Positions 44,937 through 54,959 of a stretch of DNA of 64,000 bases are shown here, one piece after another (within the stretch, counting starts at the first letter, position 1; every line of letters begins with the position of its first letter). Below the pieces are notes generated by a model that was not told the origin of the DNA, did no database searches, and worked only from the letters and a program-made list of their open reading frames with translations. The position numbers and the translations under genes are program-made. Source of the stretch: Urechidicola croceus (GTDB lineage: Bacteria > Bacteroidota > Bacteroidia > Flavobacteriales > Flavobacteriaceae); contig CAJIZG010000005.1 of assembly GCA_905181865.1 (NCBI GenBank), positions 350,705-414,704 on the forward strand, in the 5' to 3' direction.

Positions 44937-45926
44937 TTATGTTATTAATGGATTCACCCATTTAAAATTATAATCAGTATCTGGGATTACAATTCTACTA
45001 GCAATTCTTTTCATTCTATCGGGTAAACGCATTAAATATGTACGCGCCTTATCTGCTTCATCAGTCAGTCCAGTAATTTTATCTATTTTCCAAGCCTCGT
45101 TCAATTTTTCTAAAATATCAATATAGTCGAACGCCGTATATACACCTGCGCGTTGAGCAACATCTGAGAACCTATCAAATAAACTTGCTTTTGCTTCGAA
45201 AGATTCTCTCAAATACATGGCAGGCATTTCAATTTTATATTTCATCATATCACGAAATGCAATCATCATTTCACTAGGATCAACTGCAAATATTTGACGA
45301 ATAAACTCTACATAAGCTAAATGATGTCTCATTTCGTCACCTGCAATTATTTTTGACATTTTAGCCAAGCCTTTCATTCCTGCTTTACGTGCAATTTTTG
45401 CCACATTACCATGAGAAACAAAGGTTGCCAATTCCTGAAAACTTGTGTAAACAAATGTTTTATAAGGATCTCTAGCCGTACCAATATCAAAACCATCAGC
45501 AATTAAATGCTGTGTGGTGATTTCAACTTCGCGCATATTTACACGCCCAGACAAATAGATGTATTTGTTCAATACATCACCATGTCTATTTTCTTCGGCA
45601 GTCCATCTTCTAATCCAGCTAGACCAACCTTTTTCCTCTCCATGTTGATTAATGCCATCCAAATCTAATAACCAAGATTCGTATGTAGGCAATGCTTCTT
45701 CTGTAATCATATCTCCAACTAAAGAAATCCAAAAGTCATCATCTAATTCTTTAGACAATTCTCGAATTTCTTCAACTTCATCCATGAAAGAATCAGATTG
45801 TGGATTTGGCAAGAAATCTGTGGGTTGCCAAATTTCTTCAGGAGCAATTAAAAATTGTCCAAAAGTTGCTTCAATGTCTTTTTCAAGAGTTAGCATTACT
45901 TCCTTTCTTACATTATTTAATGGCAT
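44937..45926 (-). CDS. Acyl-ACP desaturase
   Basis: 329 residues. Soluble di-iron desaturase that inserts a double bond into acyl-ACP, setting membrane fluidity. Iron ligands in WTAEENRHGDVLNKY (EENRH) and IIAGDEMRHHLAYVEF (DEMRH) are complete. It is the last gene of a minus-strand group: membrane protein, acyltransferase, desaturase. Confidence 0.94.
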   Translation of the reverse strand: MPLNNVRKEVMLTLEKDIEATFGQFLIAPEEIWQPTDFLPNPQSDSFMDEVEEIRELSKELDDDFWISLVGDMITEEALPTYESWLLDLDGINQHGEEKGWSSWIRRWTAEENRHGDVLNKYIYLSGRVNMREVEITTQHLIADGFDIGTARDPYKTFVYTSFQELATFVSHGNVAKIARKAGMKGLAKMSKIIAGDEMRHHLAYVEFIRQIFAVDPSEMMIAFRDMMKYKIEMPAMYLRESFEAKASLFDRFSDVAQRAGVYTAFDYIDILEKLNEAWKIDKITGLTDEADKARTYLMRLPDRMKRIASRIVIPDTDYNFKWVNPLIT

Positions 45927-45950
45927 ATCACTTTTCTTTGATGTGTTAAT

Positions 45951-46694
45951 TTACAAAACTACAGCATTTTTAATAGTTTGTTCTACTTTTTCAAATAATT
46001 CTGTAAATTTTAAGGAGTTGGTTTCTATGGGTTCATGGACATCAAATGATAAGTGAACTCCAACTTTCATGGGAAAACCTCCATATTGTAAAAATTCCCA
46101 TGAATTATTAATCGTTATTGGCACTATAACTGAAGAGGGAGCGAACTTTACCAGCATTTTTAGACCGTTTTCTGAAAACTTTTTTGGGTGACCATCTCGA
46201 CTACGTGTTCCTTCAGGGAAAATAACTGCAGAAAAGGTTTTTTTTTCGATGAGTTGTCCGAGTTTTTTCAACAGGGTTAGAGCTTGTTTGGGACTTGTTC
46301 TGTCAATTAATACACTTCCACCATTTCTTAAGTTAAATGATACACTTGGTATACCTTTTTCTAGTTCTTTTTTTGCTACAAATTTTGGATGGAATTTTCT
46401 TAAATACCAAGAAATCGTTGGGATATCATTCAAACTTTGATGATTGGAAACGATGATAAGAGGTCTGTCTGTAGGGAGATTAAATTTATTTCTAAATGAA
46501 ATTTTTGTCCCTAATATGTGGAGGGATTTTATCAAAAATAGATTCATATAATTCACCATAATTTCATGCATTCTATAACCTCCAAGTTTTAAGGACATCC
46601 ATTGTAAAGGATGAAATATCAATAAAATTATTCCAAAACAGGCATAATAAATTATGGAAAGTGGGTACGCAATCAATTTTTTCAAGACACCCAT
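45951..46694 (-). CDS. 1-acyl-sn-glycerol-3-phosphate acyltransferase family protein
   Basis: 247 residues, one N-terminal hydrophobic segment (LSIIYYACFGIILLIF). Acyltransferase motifs NHQSLNDIP (H-x4-D), SVLIDRTSPKQA and FPEGTRSRDGHP are intact. It makes phosphatidate from lysophosphatidate or a related ester. It lies 24 bases before the desaturase gene and 13 after the membrane gene. Confidence 0.93.
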   Translation of the reverse strand: MGVLKKLIAYPLSIIYYACFGIILLIFHPLQWMSLKLGGYRMHEIMVNYMNLFLIKSLHILGTKISFRNKFNLPTDRPLIIVSNHQSLNDIPTISWYLRKFHPKFVAKKELEKGIPSVSFNLRNGGSVLIDRTSPKQALTLLKKLGQLIEKKTFSAVIFPEGTRSRDGHPKKFSENGLKMLVKFAPSSVIVPITINNSWEFLQYGGFPMKVGVHLSFDVHEPIETNSLKFTELFEKVEQTIKNAVVL

Positions 46695-46707
46695 AAAGAT
46701 ATATAGC

Positions 46708-47124
46708 CTAGTTAAACCAATTTGACCAAGGAATTCTACTTAAAATTAGCACCAACGCTAATCCATAGAAAATGGCAATAATTTTAAATTTCGAATTATC
46801 TGAATCTTTCTTTTTGTGTTTAGACCATCCTATGGTCATTAAAATAATTGCTAGAATCATAAAAAATGGATGCTCAACAGCCAAGAGTCTATTACCATCA
46901 TTGATACCGCTTTCTTTCATGGATTTATACCAAGGAGACATAAAATACCATCCTAACCCTATGATCAATTGAAGATGAGTTACAATCAAGGCAAATAGTG
47001 ATAACCTAAGATCTTTGTCTTTAAAATCTCTTTTGGAAGATACCCCTGAAATTGCATTAATTACTGCTAAAAGAACTAAGGATAATACCAAATAGGCCCA
47101 AAGAGAATGTATTGTTAACATCAT
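46708..47124 (-). CDS. Membrane protein of four helices (cytochrome b-like)
   Basis: 138 residues. Hydrophobic helices at about 10-27, 43-65, 83-100 and 115-133; a histidine in THLQLIIGLGWYF and HPFFMILAIILMT may be heme ligands, as in small cytochrome b-type proteins. Proteins of this family are often mislabelled as ribosomal protein L27, which is certainly wrong. It starts the lipid gene group. Confidence 0.75.
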   Translation of the reverse strand: MMLTIHSLWAYLVLSLVLLAVINAISGVSSKRDFKDKDLRLSLFALIVTHLQLIIGLGWYFMSPWYKSMKESGINDGNRLLAVEHPFFMILAIILMTIGWSKHKKKDSDNSKFKIIAIFYGLALVLILSRIPWSNWFN

Positions 47125-47289
47125 AATAAAGTTTGTTCAAGTTTAAGGTAAAAATACTAAAATAAAATTACTAGATGATTTTGTTCATTCAAATTTTGGC
47201 GTCATTCGTAGAATATTAGTTCAATCTGAAATCAATTATAGTATATTTATATTTCAGAAGTATTTACTTCTAATTTAAACTGGAATAAG

Positions 47290-47379
47290 ATGAAACATCC
47301 ATAACTAAAAGTCGATACCCAAGAGGATGACGAATATGGATGAACCACATGACAAATAAAAAATAATAAATAAAGACAT
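47290..47379 (+). repeat. Dispersed leader element, copy D
   Basis: Begins ATGAAACATCCATAACTAAA and ends GGATGAACCACATGACAAAT then AAAAAATAATAAATAAAGACAT. Highly similar to copy E at 26429 (reverse). Perfect 7-base inverted repeat CATCCAT / ATGGATG. The two copies C and E end in GACAC directly before an ATG; here GACAT is followed by ATA. Confidence 0.65.
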
Positions 47380-48561
47380 ATAAAGCATAGCAGAGTTGCC
47401 TCGATCGATATTTTTAGGGCTTTAACCATGTTATTAATGATTTGGGTAAATGATTTTTGGACTTTAACAGATATACCCAAATGGTTGAAACATGCTAGGG
47501 GTTCAGAAGATTATTTAGGATTTTCTGATATTATTTTTCCATTGTTCTTATTTCTAGTAGGATTGAGTATTCCCTATACCATTGAAAGGCGAAAGAAAAA
47601 AGGAAATTCAAACGTATCTATAGCAAAGCATATTTTTATTCGGTTTTTATCATTGCTTTTGATAGGAGTGTATATGTTGAATTTCGAAACTGTCCATCAC
47701 GAATCTATTCTAATTGGAAAGTGCTTTTGGGAGATTCTCATGGCTATTGCTGTTATGCTAATTTGGATGTATTGGAAGAGGAGCCCCATACCAGAAAAGT
47801 GGCATAGAATTTTTCAATTGGTTGGTTTTTTAATTCTGATTTACCTAGCAATGATATACAAAGGAGGTGCTGATGGAACTATGAGTATGAAAATACAATG
47901 GTGGGGAATATTAGGGCTTATCGGCTGGGCATATGGGTTTAATGCGCTCGTTTTTCTTTTTTCAAAAGGGAGGTTGGTTTTTATGACTTCAATTTATATT
48001 ATTTTGAATTTGCTTGTTTTATTGAGTCATACGGATTTATTGCCCAAGTTGCCAGCGTCATTAAAATATTTAAGTATAATTTATTCAGGGTCAATTCCGG
48101 CCTTTACTACTGCCGGAATATTGACGACACTACTGTTTAAAAAATTGCAAAGCGGAACCTTAAATAGAATTCCAATTGTATTGACTGGAATTGGTATTTT
48201 ACATATCATTTATGGGATTTTGTTGCGACCATATTGGGGTATTTCAAAGAGTCAAGGAACTCCATCGTGGTTGGCAATTTGTATTGGTATAGGAATTATA
48301 TCTTTTGTTGTATTATATGTACTCTTTGATTTGAAAGGGAAAAAGGACTGGGCAAAGATTATTGCTCCGGCTGGAACAGCAACGTTAATGTGTTATTTGA
48401 TTCTATACCTCGCATATCCAATTGGGCAATTGACAGGAATTAAGTTGCCACAAATTTTAAATACTGGAATTATTGGATTGATAGGTTCTATGATTTTTTC
48501 TTTACTGATTGTAGTATTGGTAGGGTGGTTCGAAAAGAAAGGGTATAAACTAAAGTTGTAA
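47380..48561 (+). CDS. DUF5009/HGSNAT-like multi-pass acyltransferase, ATA or later start
   Basis: Multi-pass membrane protein with about ten helices. The N-terminal family motif SIDIFRALTMLLMIWVNDF lies in an open frame before the first ATG (47428). Reading back, the frame is open to a TAA at 47371, and the only suitable triplet is ATA at 47380, which gives MKHSRVASIDIFRALT. Copies C and E of the upstream leader element end at an ATG in this position. So translation either begins at ATA, or from the ATG at 47428 with a cut first helix. Similar proteins acetylate sugars at the cell surface (heparan-alpha-glucosaminide acetyltransferase family), inferred from family membership. Confidence 0.7.
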   Translation: MKHSRVASIDIFRALTMLLMIWVNDFWTLTDIPKWLKHARGSEDYLGFSDIIFPLFLFLVGLSIPYTIERRKKKGNSNVSIAKHIFIRFLSLLLIGVYMLNFETVHHESILIGKCFWEILMAIAVMLIWMYWKRSPIPEKWHRIFQLVGFLILIYLAMIYKGGADGTMSMKIQWWGILGLIGWAYGFNALVFLFSKGRLVFMTSIYIILNLLVLLSHTDLLPKLPASLKYLSIIYSGSIPAFTTAGILTTLLFKKLQSGTLNRIPIVLTGIGILHIIYGILLRPYWGISKSQGTPSWLAICIGIGIISFVVLYVLFDLKGKKDWAKIIAPAGTATLMCYLILYLAYPIGQLTGIKLPQILNTGIIGLIGSMIFSLLIVVLVGWFEKKGYKLKL

Positions 48562-48577
48562 TGGTAACTAAAAAAGA

Positions 48578-48606
48578 ACGCCTTCTAAAATAATATAGAA
48601 GGCGTT
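48578..48606. terminator. Two-way terminator between DUF5009 gene and pgi
   Basis: AACGCCTTCTA / TAGAAGGCGTT around AAATAATA, with A-rich and T-rich flanks on the two sides. The genes on each side converge here. Confidence 0.8.
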
Positions 48607-48636
48607 ATTTTTATAATTGGTCTACAAACGTCTGAT

Positions 48637-50178
48637 TTACTTGGCTGTGTAAATTTTATGCGCTAATTCTTTTCCTAATTCTACTCCAAATTGGTCATAA
48701 CTAAAGATGTTCCAAATTACTCCTTGAACAAAAATTTTGTGCTCATACATGGTAATTAAACTTCCAAGATTTAATGGTGTCAAATTTTTAATCAATATGG
48801 TATTTGAAGGTTTGTTTCCGTCAAAAACTTTAAAGGGTAATAGTTTTGGATCGGCTACAACTTCTTCTTTCATTTTTCCTTCGGCCATAGCCTGACTTTG
48901 AGCATAGAAATTAGCCATTAGTTTTTCATGGTGTTCTTGATTTCCATATAGAGAATTTTTAAACCCAATAAAATCTGCAGGAATCAATTTAGTTCCCTGA
49001 TGAACTAATTGCATAAATGCATGTTGTGCGTTTGTACCAGCACTTCCCCAAACGATGCTTCCTGTTTGATAGTCTATCTTATCTCCGTTTCTATCAACAG
49101 ATTTCCCATTACTTTCCATAATGGCCTGTTGCAGATAGGCGGATAGTTTATTTAAATATTGAGAGTAAGGTAAAATAACTTCTGTTTCTGATTCAAAGAA
49201 ATTGTTATACCAAATTCCAATTAAAGCCAATAATACTGGAATGTTTTTATCGAAAGCAGTGTCTTTAAAATGATTGTCCATTTCATGTGCTCCTTTCAAT
49301 AACTGATTAAAGTTATCAAACCCAACCGCTAAACTAATTGACAAACCCACAGTACTCCATAAAGAAAAACGGCCCCCTACCCAATTCCACATGGTGAAAA
49401 TGTTATTGCTGTCTACACCAAATTCTTGCACAGATTTAAGATTGGTAGACACTGCTACGAAATGCTTTCTAATCGCGTCCTCATTCGCAGATTCTAAAAA
49501 CCATTTTCTTATAGTCGAAGCATTAGTAATTGTTTCTTGTGTTGTAAATGTTTTTGAAACAATTACAAATAAAGTAGTTTCAGTGTTTAGATTCTTAATA
49601 ATCTCCTGGACATGATCGCCATCAATATTAGAAACAAAATGAACGTTCAAATGATTTTTATAATATTTCAATGCATCCACGACCATGTCAGGTCCTAAAT
49701 CTGAACCGCCAATTCCAATATTTACAACATCTGTAATTGATTTGTTTGTATATCCTTTCCAGTTTCCAGAAACAACTTCATTTGTGAAATCTTGAATTTT
49801 TTGAAGTGTTTTATTCACTTCGGGCATTACATCAACCCCATCTACTAAAACAGGGATTTTTGATTGATTTCTTAAAGCGGTATGTAAAACAGCTCTGCCT
49901 TCTGTTTCATTAATTTCTTCTCCTCCGAAATATTGAGAAATAGCATCTTTTAATTCTGTTTCTTCAGCAAGAGATACTAAATTTTTCAATGTTGTATCAT
50001 CAATTCTGTTTTTTGACAGATCAATTGAAAAATCATTGAAGTTTATTGTGTAGTCTTCTTTTCTATTTGGATTATCAGTGAATAAGGTTCTTAAATGGGT
50101 GCCTTTAATACCTTCAAAATGCGCAGAAAGATTTTTCCAAGCATTCGTTTGAGTTGGGTTTATATTTTTTAAAGCCAT
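48637..50178 (-). CDS. pgi: Glucose-6-phosphate isomerase
   Basis: 513 residues; interconverts glucose-6-phosphate and fructose-6-phosphate. Family signatures: [68 protein letters not shown]-terminal Lys region is in [12 protein letters not shown]. Transcribed 27 bases after the M23 gene on the same strand. Confidence 0.96.
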   Translation of the reverse strand: MALKNINPTQTNAWKNLSAHFEGIKGTHLRTLFTDNPNRKEDYTINFNDFSIDLSKNRIDDTTLKNLVSLAEETELKDAISQYFGGEEINETEGRAVLHTALRNQSKIPVLVDGVDVMPEVNKTLQKIQDFTNEVVSGNWKGYTNKSITDVVNIGIGGSDLGPDMVVDALKYYKNHLNVHFVSNIDGDHVQEIIKNLNTETTLFVIVSKTFTTQETITNASTIRKWFLESANEDAIRKHFVAVSTNLKSVQEFGVDSNNIFTMWNWVGGRFSLWSTVGLSISLAVGFDNFNQLLKGAHEMDNHFKDTAFDKNIPVLLALIGIWYNNFFESETEVILPYSQYLNKLSAYLQQAIMESNGKSVDRNGDKIDYQTGSIVWGSAGTNAQHAFMQLVHQGTKLIPADFIGFKNSLYGNQEHHEKLMANFYAQSQAMAEGKMKEEVVADPKLLPFKVFDGNKPSNTILIKNLTPLNLGSLITMYEHKIFVQGVIWNIFSYDQFGVELGKELAHKIYTAK

Positions 50179-50205
50179 AATTATGGATGTGTTTTGAGTG
50201 CTAAG

Positions 50206-51462
50206 TTAACGAGCGGCAATTTCGGAAGAATATTTAGTATAATCTATAGAATCTAACTGATACTTTTCATCTGTAATAGATTGCAGATAAATTGGTTTTA
50301 CAGCTTCTTTCATAGGCTTAGCCGCAGGGAGTTTTTGCTTTAAGGGATCAACTTGTACACCGTTTTTCCAAAAACGATAGCATACGTGAGGTCCAGAAGT
50401 GCTTCCTGTCATTCCTACATAGCCAATAACATCTCCTTGTTCTACAAACTGACCTTTTTTTACAGCCTGTTTACTCATGTGAAGATATTGGGTGCTATAG
50501 GTTCCGTTGTGTCTAATCTTTACATATTTTCCGTTTCCACCGCGCTGTCTAGATTCCGTAACGGTGCCATTTGCCGTGGCAATAATAGGCGTCTTGATTG
50601 GTGCCGCAAAATCAGTTCCTTTATGGGGTCTAATTCTGTTTCCGTAATGAGCAATACGTCTTTTTAAATTGTATCTAGAAGAAATGCGTGCGTTAAATTT
50701 AAGTGGCGCTTTTAGAAATTGGCGCCTTAATATTTTACCCTCTTCATCGTAAAAATCTTCAATCATTTTAGTGGAGTCTGCTATAAATTTAAAAGCATAA
50801 AAAGGTTTATTACTATGCTCAAAATATGCAGACGTAATTTGATGAAACCCGGCAGATATGGTGTCATCTATAAACTTTTCCTTATAAATAATTTTGAATC
50901 GGTCATTTTTTTGCAGGCGATAGAAATCAATCGTCCAAGCGTATATTGTGGCTAATTCGTTGGTAATTAAAGGGCTTAGTCCTTGTTCGTCTAGTGTTAC
51001 AGAAAGAGAACTATGGATGATTCCAGAAGCCGTTTTTTCAACATATTTCACGGGTTTCTTTTTGTGATTCGCCATGATGGAATCTTTAAAATCAATTACC
51101 GTGTAATTTATTTCATCTACCTGATAAATAAAAATTTGTGCTTGTTCTGTAGAATCTTTTTTAGCTAATACAATATACGGTTTTCCTGCACGTAATTTTC
51201 TAATATCAAAAGTATCTTTTATTTTTGTAGCAATTTTGTATATTGTTGGATAATCAACATGATTTCTATCTAGAATTTCTCCAAAACTTTCACCACCTTT
51301 AAGTGTGTCTTTAATAACATGGTAATCATCAAAGTTATATCCAAAAAGTATAGTTGGCAATTCAACTTTGGTAATTTCTTCATGAACAATGCTGGGCGCA
51401 TTTTTTTCTTTACATGCTACAATAAGCACTGTGCCTATAATGAGGGCAAGAAATTTTTTCAA
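50206..51462 (-). CDS. M23 metallopeptidase lipoprotein
   Basis: 418 residues. Lipoprotein signal MKKFLALIIGTVLIVACKEK. A beta-rich N-terminal part with an OapA/LysM-like feel, then the M23 peptidase with Zn ligands in HKGTDFAAPIKTP, HNGTYSTQYLHMSK and GPHVCYRF, where a Cys replaces the Leu of the usual HxH pair (GPHLH/HVCY). The Hx(n)D site is present. Likely acts on peptidoglycan stems or crosslinks. Confidence 0.88.
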   Translation of the reverse strand: MKKFLALIIGTVLIVACKEKNAPSIVHEEITKVELPTILFGYNFDDYHVIKDTLKGGESFGEILDRNHVDYPTIYKIATKIKDTFDIRKLRAGKPYIVLAKKDSTEQAQIFIYQVDEINYTVIDFKDSIMANHKKKPVKYVEKTASGIIHSSLSVTLDEQGLSPLITNELATIYAWTIDFYRLQKNDRFKIIYKEKFIDDTISAGFHQITSAYFEHSNKPFYAFKFIADSTKMIEDFYDEEGKILRRQFLKAPLKFNARISSRYNLKRRIAHYGNRIRPHKGTDFAAPIKTPIIATANGTVTESRQRGGNGKYVKIRHNGTYSTQYLHMSKQAVKKGQFVEQGDVIGYVGMTGSTSGPHVCYRFWKNGVQVDPLKQKLPAAKPMKEAVKPIYLQSITDEKYQLDSIDYTKYSSEIAAR

Positions 51463-51508
51463 AAGATAAAATTTAGGGTTACGTAATAGAACGTGTCAAA
51501 AGTACAAT

Positions 51509-52282
51509 TTATTTTGAAAAAATTATGTTAAAAGGGTGTGTCAATCCTTTATATTGATCTAAGTCTGCTTTTAAGGATCCAACAGCTAATTCTGCTTTTA
51601 TTCGAATGGGTATTTTGTTTTTGTCTGCAGTAACCCAAATAGTCAAACTTTCTTCAGTTTCAAAAACGCGACCAGACTGAACCATTGGTCGAAATTTATG
51701 GCATTTTATTTTTCCAAATTTTGAATTAATTACTTCATTACCTAAATAACGCATTCTAAAATCAAATGACTCCGAATCAAAGAACATCATTAATTTTATT
51801 TCATCGTTCAATTTCATTTCTGAAATATCATGATTTCTCAAATGGTAAAATGATGAAATCATATCCTGAACATTGTTAATAGGCACTGAGAATTCTTTCT
51901 TGTGCTTATGGTTTTTGATAAGTGCAGATTTTGCAGTTTGATCAAAATAAACATCTCTAGATTTTTTATGTCCACCTTCGCTTACTCGGCGTCTAAAATG
52001 AAAGGGCAATCCAGAATCTTTATAAAACCATGTTTGGTAATCGTCTTCTACGGGGAAAAAGAATTTTGTAATTCCTGTAGTCCAACCTTTTCCAATGACG
52101 TGGTAAGCTTGGGCATCATCTTCAATGTGGTCATTAATTTCTATAGTTGCGCAGCCAGCATTGATTAGACCATAATGCATTCTAAATTTCAACCATTCAC
52201 CATTTTTATAGGCAGGTTCTGATTTTTGTGAAAAGGCAGCTAATGAAATAAGAATTAGTAAGTAAAATATCTTTTTATACAT
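51509..52282 (-). CDS. DUF3108-family secreted protein
   Basis: 257 residues from the ATG at 52282 (MYKKIFYLLILISLAAFSQK), which yields a signal peptide; the frame from 52339 adds 19 residues. Contains YKNGEWLKFRMHYGLINAG, GKGWTTGITKFFFPVEDDYQT and SLTIWVTADKNKIPIRIKAELAVGS in the order of DUF3108 proteins. Probably an envelope protein; role unknown. 46 bases upstream of the M23 peptidase start. Confidence 0.83.
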   Translation of the reverse strand: MYKKIFYLLILISLAAFSQKSEPAYKNGEWLKFRMHYGLINAGCATIEINDHIEDDAQAYHVIGKGWTTGITKFFFPVEDDYQTWFYKDSGLPFHFRRRVSEGGHKKSRDVYFDQTAKSALIKNHKHKKEFSVPINNVQDMISSFYHLRNHDISEMKLNDEIKLMMFFDSESFDFRMRYLGNEVINSKFGKIKCHKFRPMVQSGRVFETEESLTIWVTADKNKIPIRIKAELAVGSLKADLDQYKGLTHPFNIIFSK

Positions 52283-52392
52283 TGCTTTGAATTCGATTAT
52301 ATTTGAGAAGAATAAAACAACTACCGTTCCAAACAACAATAAACCCTAACAAAATAAGGTTCAGCTTTATTAAAAAGTAGTTTGATATTTTT

Positions 52393-52644
52393 TTAATTGT
52401 CCATTTGTTGACTTATATCAACCACTTTTTCTATTTGTGGAGCATGACTCTTAATAGTGGCTTCCACACCGTGTGTTAATGTCATTTGATTTACGGTGCA
52501 ACTAACACAAGCACCTTCTAATTTGACTTTTACAATGTTGTCAACTATTTCCACTAATGAAATATTTCCTCCATCAGATTGCAAGAATGGCCTAATTTCT
52601 TCTAAGGCGTTCTCAACTTTAGTATTTAATTCTTGAGCAGTCAT
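52393..52644 (-). CDS. NifU C-terminal-domain protein
   Basis: 83 residues. Iron-sulfur carrier with RPFLQSDGGNISLVEI and the GACVSCTVN CxxC pair. It begins three bases after the Mrp stop, and the pair probably moves clusters from SufBCD to target proteins. Confidence 0.92.
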   Translation of the reverse strand: MTAQELNTKVENALEEIRPFLQSDGGNISLVEIVDNIVKVKLEGACVSCTVNQMTLTHGVEATIKSHAPQIEKVVDISQQMDN

Positions 52645-52647
52645 AAA

Positions 52648-53781
52648 TTATTTTTTAATGGCACTGCACCCACTCATTGTTGTAATACGAACAATATCAG
52701 TTGGAGGTAAATTTTTGTTTCTTTTTACTAATTCTGACAGGGTGTTTTTGGTAATCTTTTTAAAAATTTCTTCTTGAAGAGTCTCTTCTTGTAAGGCTGC
52801 CGGTGAACCAAAATCTCCTGATTCACGTATACTTTGAATCAAAGGAATTTCGCCTAAAAATCGAGTTTCAAGATCCTCTGCTAAGTCTTTAGCGCCATCT
52901 TTACCAAAGATATAATATTTATTATCGGGTAATTCAGCAGGAGTGAAATAACTCATATTCTCAACAATTCCTAAAACAGGGATATTAATACTTTCTTGTT
53001 GAAACATTGCCACTCCTTTTTTAGCATCAGCTAGCGCAATATTTTGAGGGGTACTTACAATTACAGAACCTGTAATAGGTAAAGATTGTACAATTGATAG
53101 GTGGACATCTCCTGTTCCTGGTGGCAGGTCTATCAGCATAAAATCTAGTTCGCCCCAATCTGCATCAAAAATTAATTGCTTTAGAGCTTTTGATGCCATA
53201 GGGCCTCTCCAAATTACGGCTTGGTTTGGCTGCGTGAAAAAGCCAAGTGATAAAATTTTAACACCATAATTTTCAATTGGTTTCATTTTAGAACGACCAT
53301 CAACTGTAACAGATCTCGGTTTTTCTTTTTCAACATCAAACATGATATGAATTGATGGGCCATAAACATCGGCGTCTAAAACACCAACGCTGAATCCCAT
53401 TTTTGCCAATGTAACAGCCATATTAGCAGTGACCGTAGATTTTCCTACTCCACCCTTTCCCGAAGCAACTGCAATAATATTTTTGATTCCAGGAATCTCT
53501 TTTCCTTTAATCTCATTTGTTGGCTTTTCTTGAACTATTACCTTTACATTTACTGTGATATCGGCTTTTGGATGAACCTGTTCGTGAATAATTTTCATAA
53601 TGTCCACTTCAACACGCTTCTTTGCTTGCAATGAGGGGTTACTAATTTCAATATCAACAACTACTTCTTTATCAAAAACCAAAATGTTTTTAACAGAATT
53701 ACTTTCAACTAAACTCTTTCCTTCCCCAGGTGCTGTAATGCTTTCTAAGGCTTTTAATATATCTTTTTTGAGAATGCTCAC
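52648..53781 (-). CDS. apbC: Mrp/NBP35-type iron-sulfur carrier ATPase
   Basis: 377 residues. An N-terminal DUF59-type domain (about 1-95), the deviant Walker A VASGKGGVGKSTVTANM, LIDLPPGTGDVHLS and the C-terminal FGKDGAKDLAEDL area. The CxxC of ApbC/Mrp is in GIVENMSYF; that pair is not visible, but a single Cys lies in the last residues (MSGCSAIKK). With the NifU-type gene it is an iron-sulfur transfer unit. Confidence 0.9.
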   Translation of the reverse strand: MSILKKDILKALESITAPGEGKSLVESNSVKNILVFDKEVVVDIEISNPSLQAKKRVEVDIMKIIHEQVHPKADITVNVKVIVQEKPTNEIKGKEIPGIKNIIAVASGKGGVGKSTVTANMAVTLAKMGFSVGVLDADVYGPSIHIMFDVEKEKPRSVTVDGRSKMKPIENYGVKILSLGFFTQPNQAVIWRGPMASKALKQLIFDADWGELDFMLIDLPPGTGDVHLSIVQSLPITGSVIVSTPQNIALADAKKGVAMFQQESINIPVLGIVENMSYFTPAELPDNKYYIFGKDGAKDLAEDLETRFLGEIPLIQSIRESGDFGSPAALQEETLQEEIFKKITKNTLSELVKRNKNLPPTDIVRITTMSGCSAIKK

Positions 53782-53891
53782 GTGTCTAAGTTATAATGAT
53801 TCTACACAACAAATATACAGTTATTCAGTTAATAATATGGTATGAGTGGTTAATATTTAAAATATGTAATTAACTATAAATTTTTAAAAAA

Positions 53892-54233
53892 TCAAGAAAT
53901 AATTAATTCATTAGACGGATCCCAAAAAACAGATCGAAAATTTTGAATTTGATTGTCTATCACTTCAATTCCTTCGCTTTCCAATAACTGTTGCATAAGA
54001 TTTGTGCCATCGAAATGATGTTTTCCTGTAAGAAGCCCTTTTCTATTTACAACTCTATGTGCTGGAACAGAATCATCATTGTGGGAAGCATTCATGGCCC
54101 AACCCACCATTCTAGCAGATCTAGCAGTTCCCAAATATTTTGCGATCGCTCCGTAACTCGTAACTCTTCCGTAGGGAATTAGACGTGCTACGATATAAGA
54201 TTTTTCAAAGAAATTATCATTAGATTTTTCCAT
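53892..54233 (-). CDS. Alkyltransferase-like protein (MGMT-like without active Cys)
   Basis: 113 residues with the DNA-binding part of O6-alkylguanine-DNA alkyltransferase (YGRVTSYGAIAKYLG, RMVGWAMN). The acceptor motif PCHRV reads PAHRVVNRKG, so the methyl-accepting Cys is Ala. This is the pattern of ATL proteins, which bind alkylated guanine and hand it to nucleotide excision repair. Next to trmB on the same strand. Confidence 0.92.
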   Translation of the reverse strand: MEKSNDNFFEKSYIVARLIPYGRVTSYGAIAKYLGTARSARMVGWAMNASHNDDSVPAHRVVNRKGLLTGKHHFDGTNLMQQLLESEGIEVIDNQIQNFRSVFWDPSNELIIS

Positions 54234-54249
54234 TGACTAAAAACACAAC

Positions 54250-54924
54250 TTAGTAATTCAATCTGAATTTAATATAGGTAATAGCTTTTCCCGTTTCCAA
54301 ATACTGACTTTCATAAAAAGTTTGTGTAGATATTACTTCTTCAGGAGAATGCTGTTTGTTATTGTAGACGTTATGATGCGCATATAGTATTTCGTGGTTT
54401 TCACCATGTAATAAACCGAGCGTATAACCGTGCATAAATTCACTGTCGGTTTTTAAATGAATAATTCCATCTTTTTTTAAAATAGTATCATACTTCTTTA
54501 AAAACTCTTGATTGGTCAATCTATGCTTTGTTCTCGTAAATTTTATTTGAGGATCTGGAAAAGTAATCCAAATTTCATCTACTTCATTAGCAGCAAAGCA
54601 CCGATTAATTAATTCTATTTGAGTTCTGAGAAAACCAACATTATTCATCTCATTTTCTAGTGCTGTTTTTGCTCCTCGCCAAAATCGAGCACCTTTGATA
54701 TCAACTCCGATAAAATTTTTATTTGGATTTTTTTTAGCTAATGCCAAAGAGTATTCACCTTTTCCACAACCCAATTCAAGTATGATTGGGTTATCATTTT
54801 TAAAGAAAGTACTCCATTTTCCTTTTAAGTGAAATTCATCAAGAACTTCCTCACGAGTTGGCTGTTCTACATTCGGAAAAGTTTCATTTTCACGAAAACG
54901 TTTCAGTTTATTTTTGCTTCCCAC
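54250..54924 (-). CDS. trmB: tRNA (guanine-N7)-methyltransferase
   Basis: 224 residues. Makes m7G46 in tRNA. Rossmann-fold SAM site in ILELGCGKGEYSLALA, then FIGVDIKGARFWRGAK, WITFPDPQIKFTRTKHRL and HLKTDSEFMHGYTL. It is 16 bases upstream of the ATL-type gene. Confidence 0.95.
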   Translation of the reverse strand: MGSKNKLKRFRENETFPNVEQPTREEVLDEFHLKGKWSTFFKNDNPIILELGCGKGEYSLALAKKNPNKNFIGVDIKGARFWRGAKTALENEMNNVGFLRTQIELINRCFAANEVDEIWITFPDPQIKFTRTKHRLTNQEFLKKYDTILKKDGIIHLKTDSEFMHGYTLGLLHGENHEILYAHHNVYNNKQHSPEEVISTQTFYESQYLETGKAITYIKFRLNY

Positions 54925-54959
54925 AGGAAAATTATTAAGGTAAGATAGAGTGAATAGAA

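Noticed and set aside
46708..47124. Ribosomal protein L27 label for this family
   Set aside because: The protein is four membrane helices with no similarity to L27; the label is a known annotation error.
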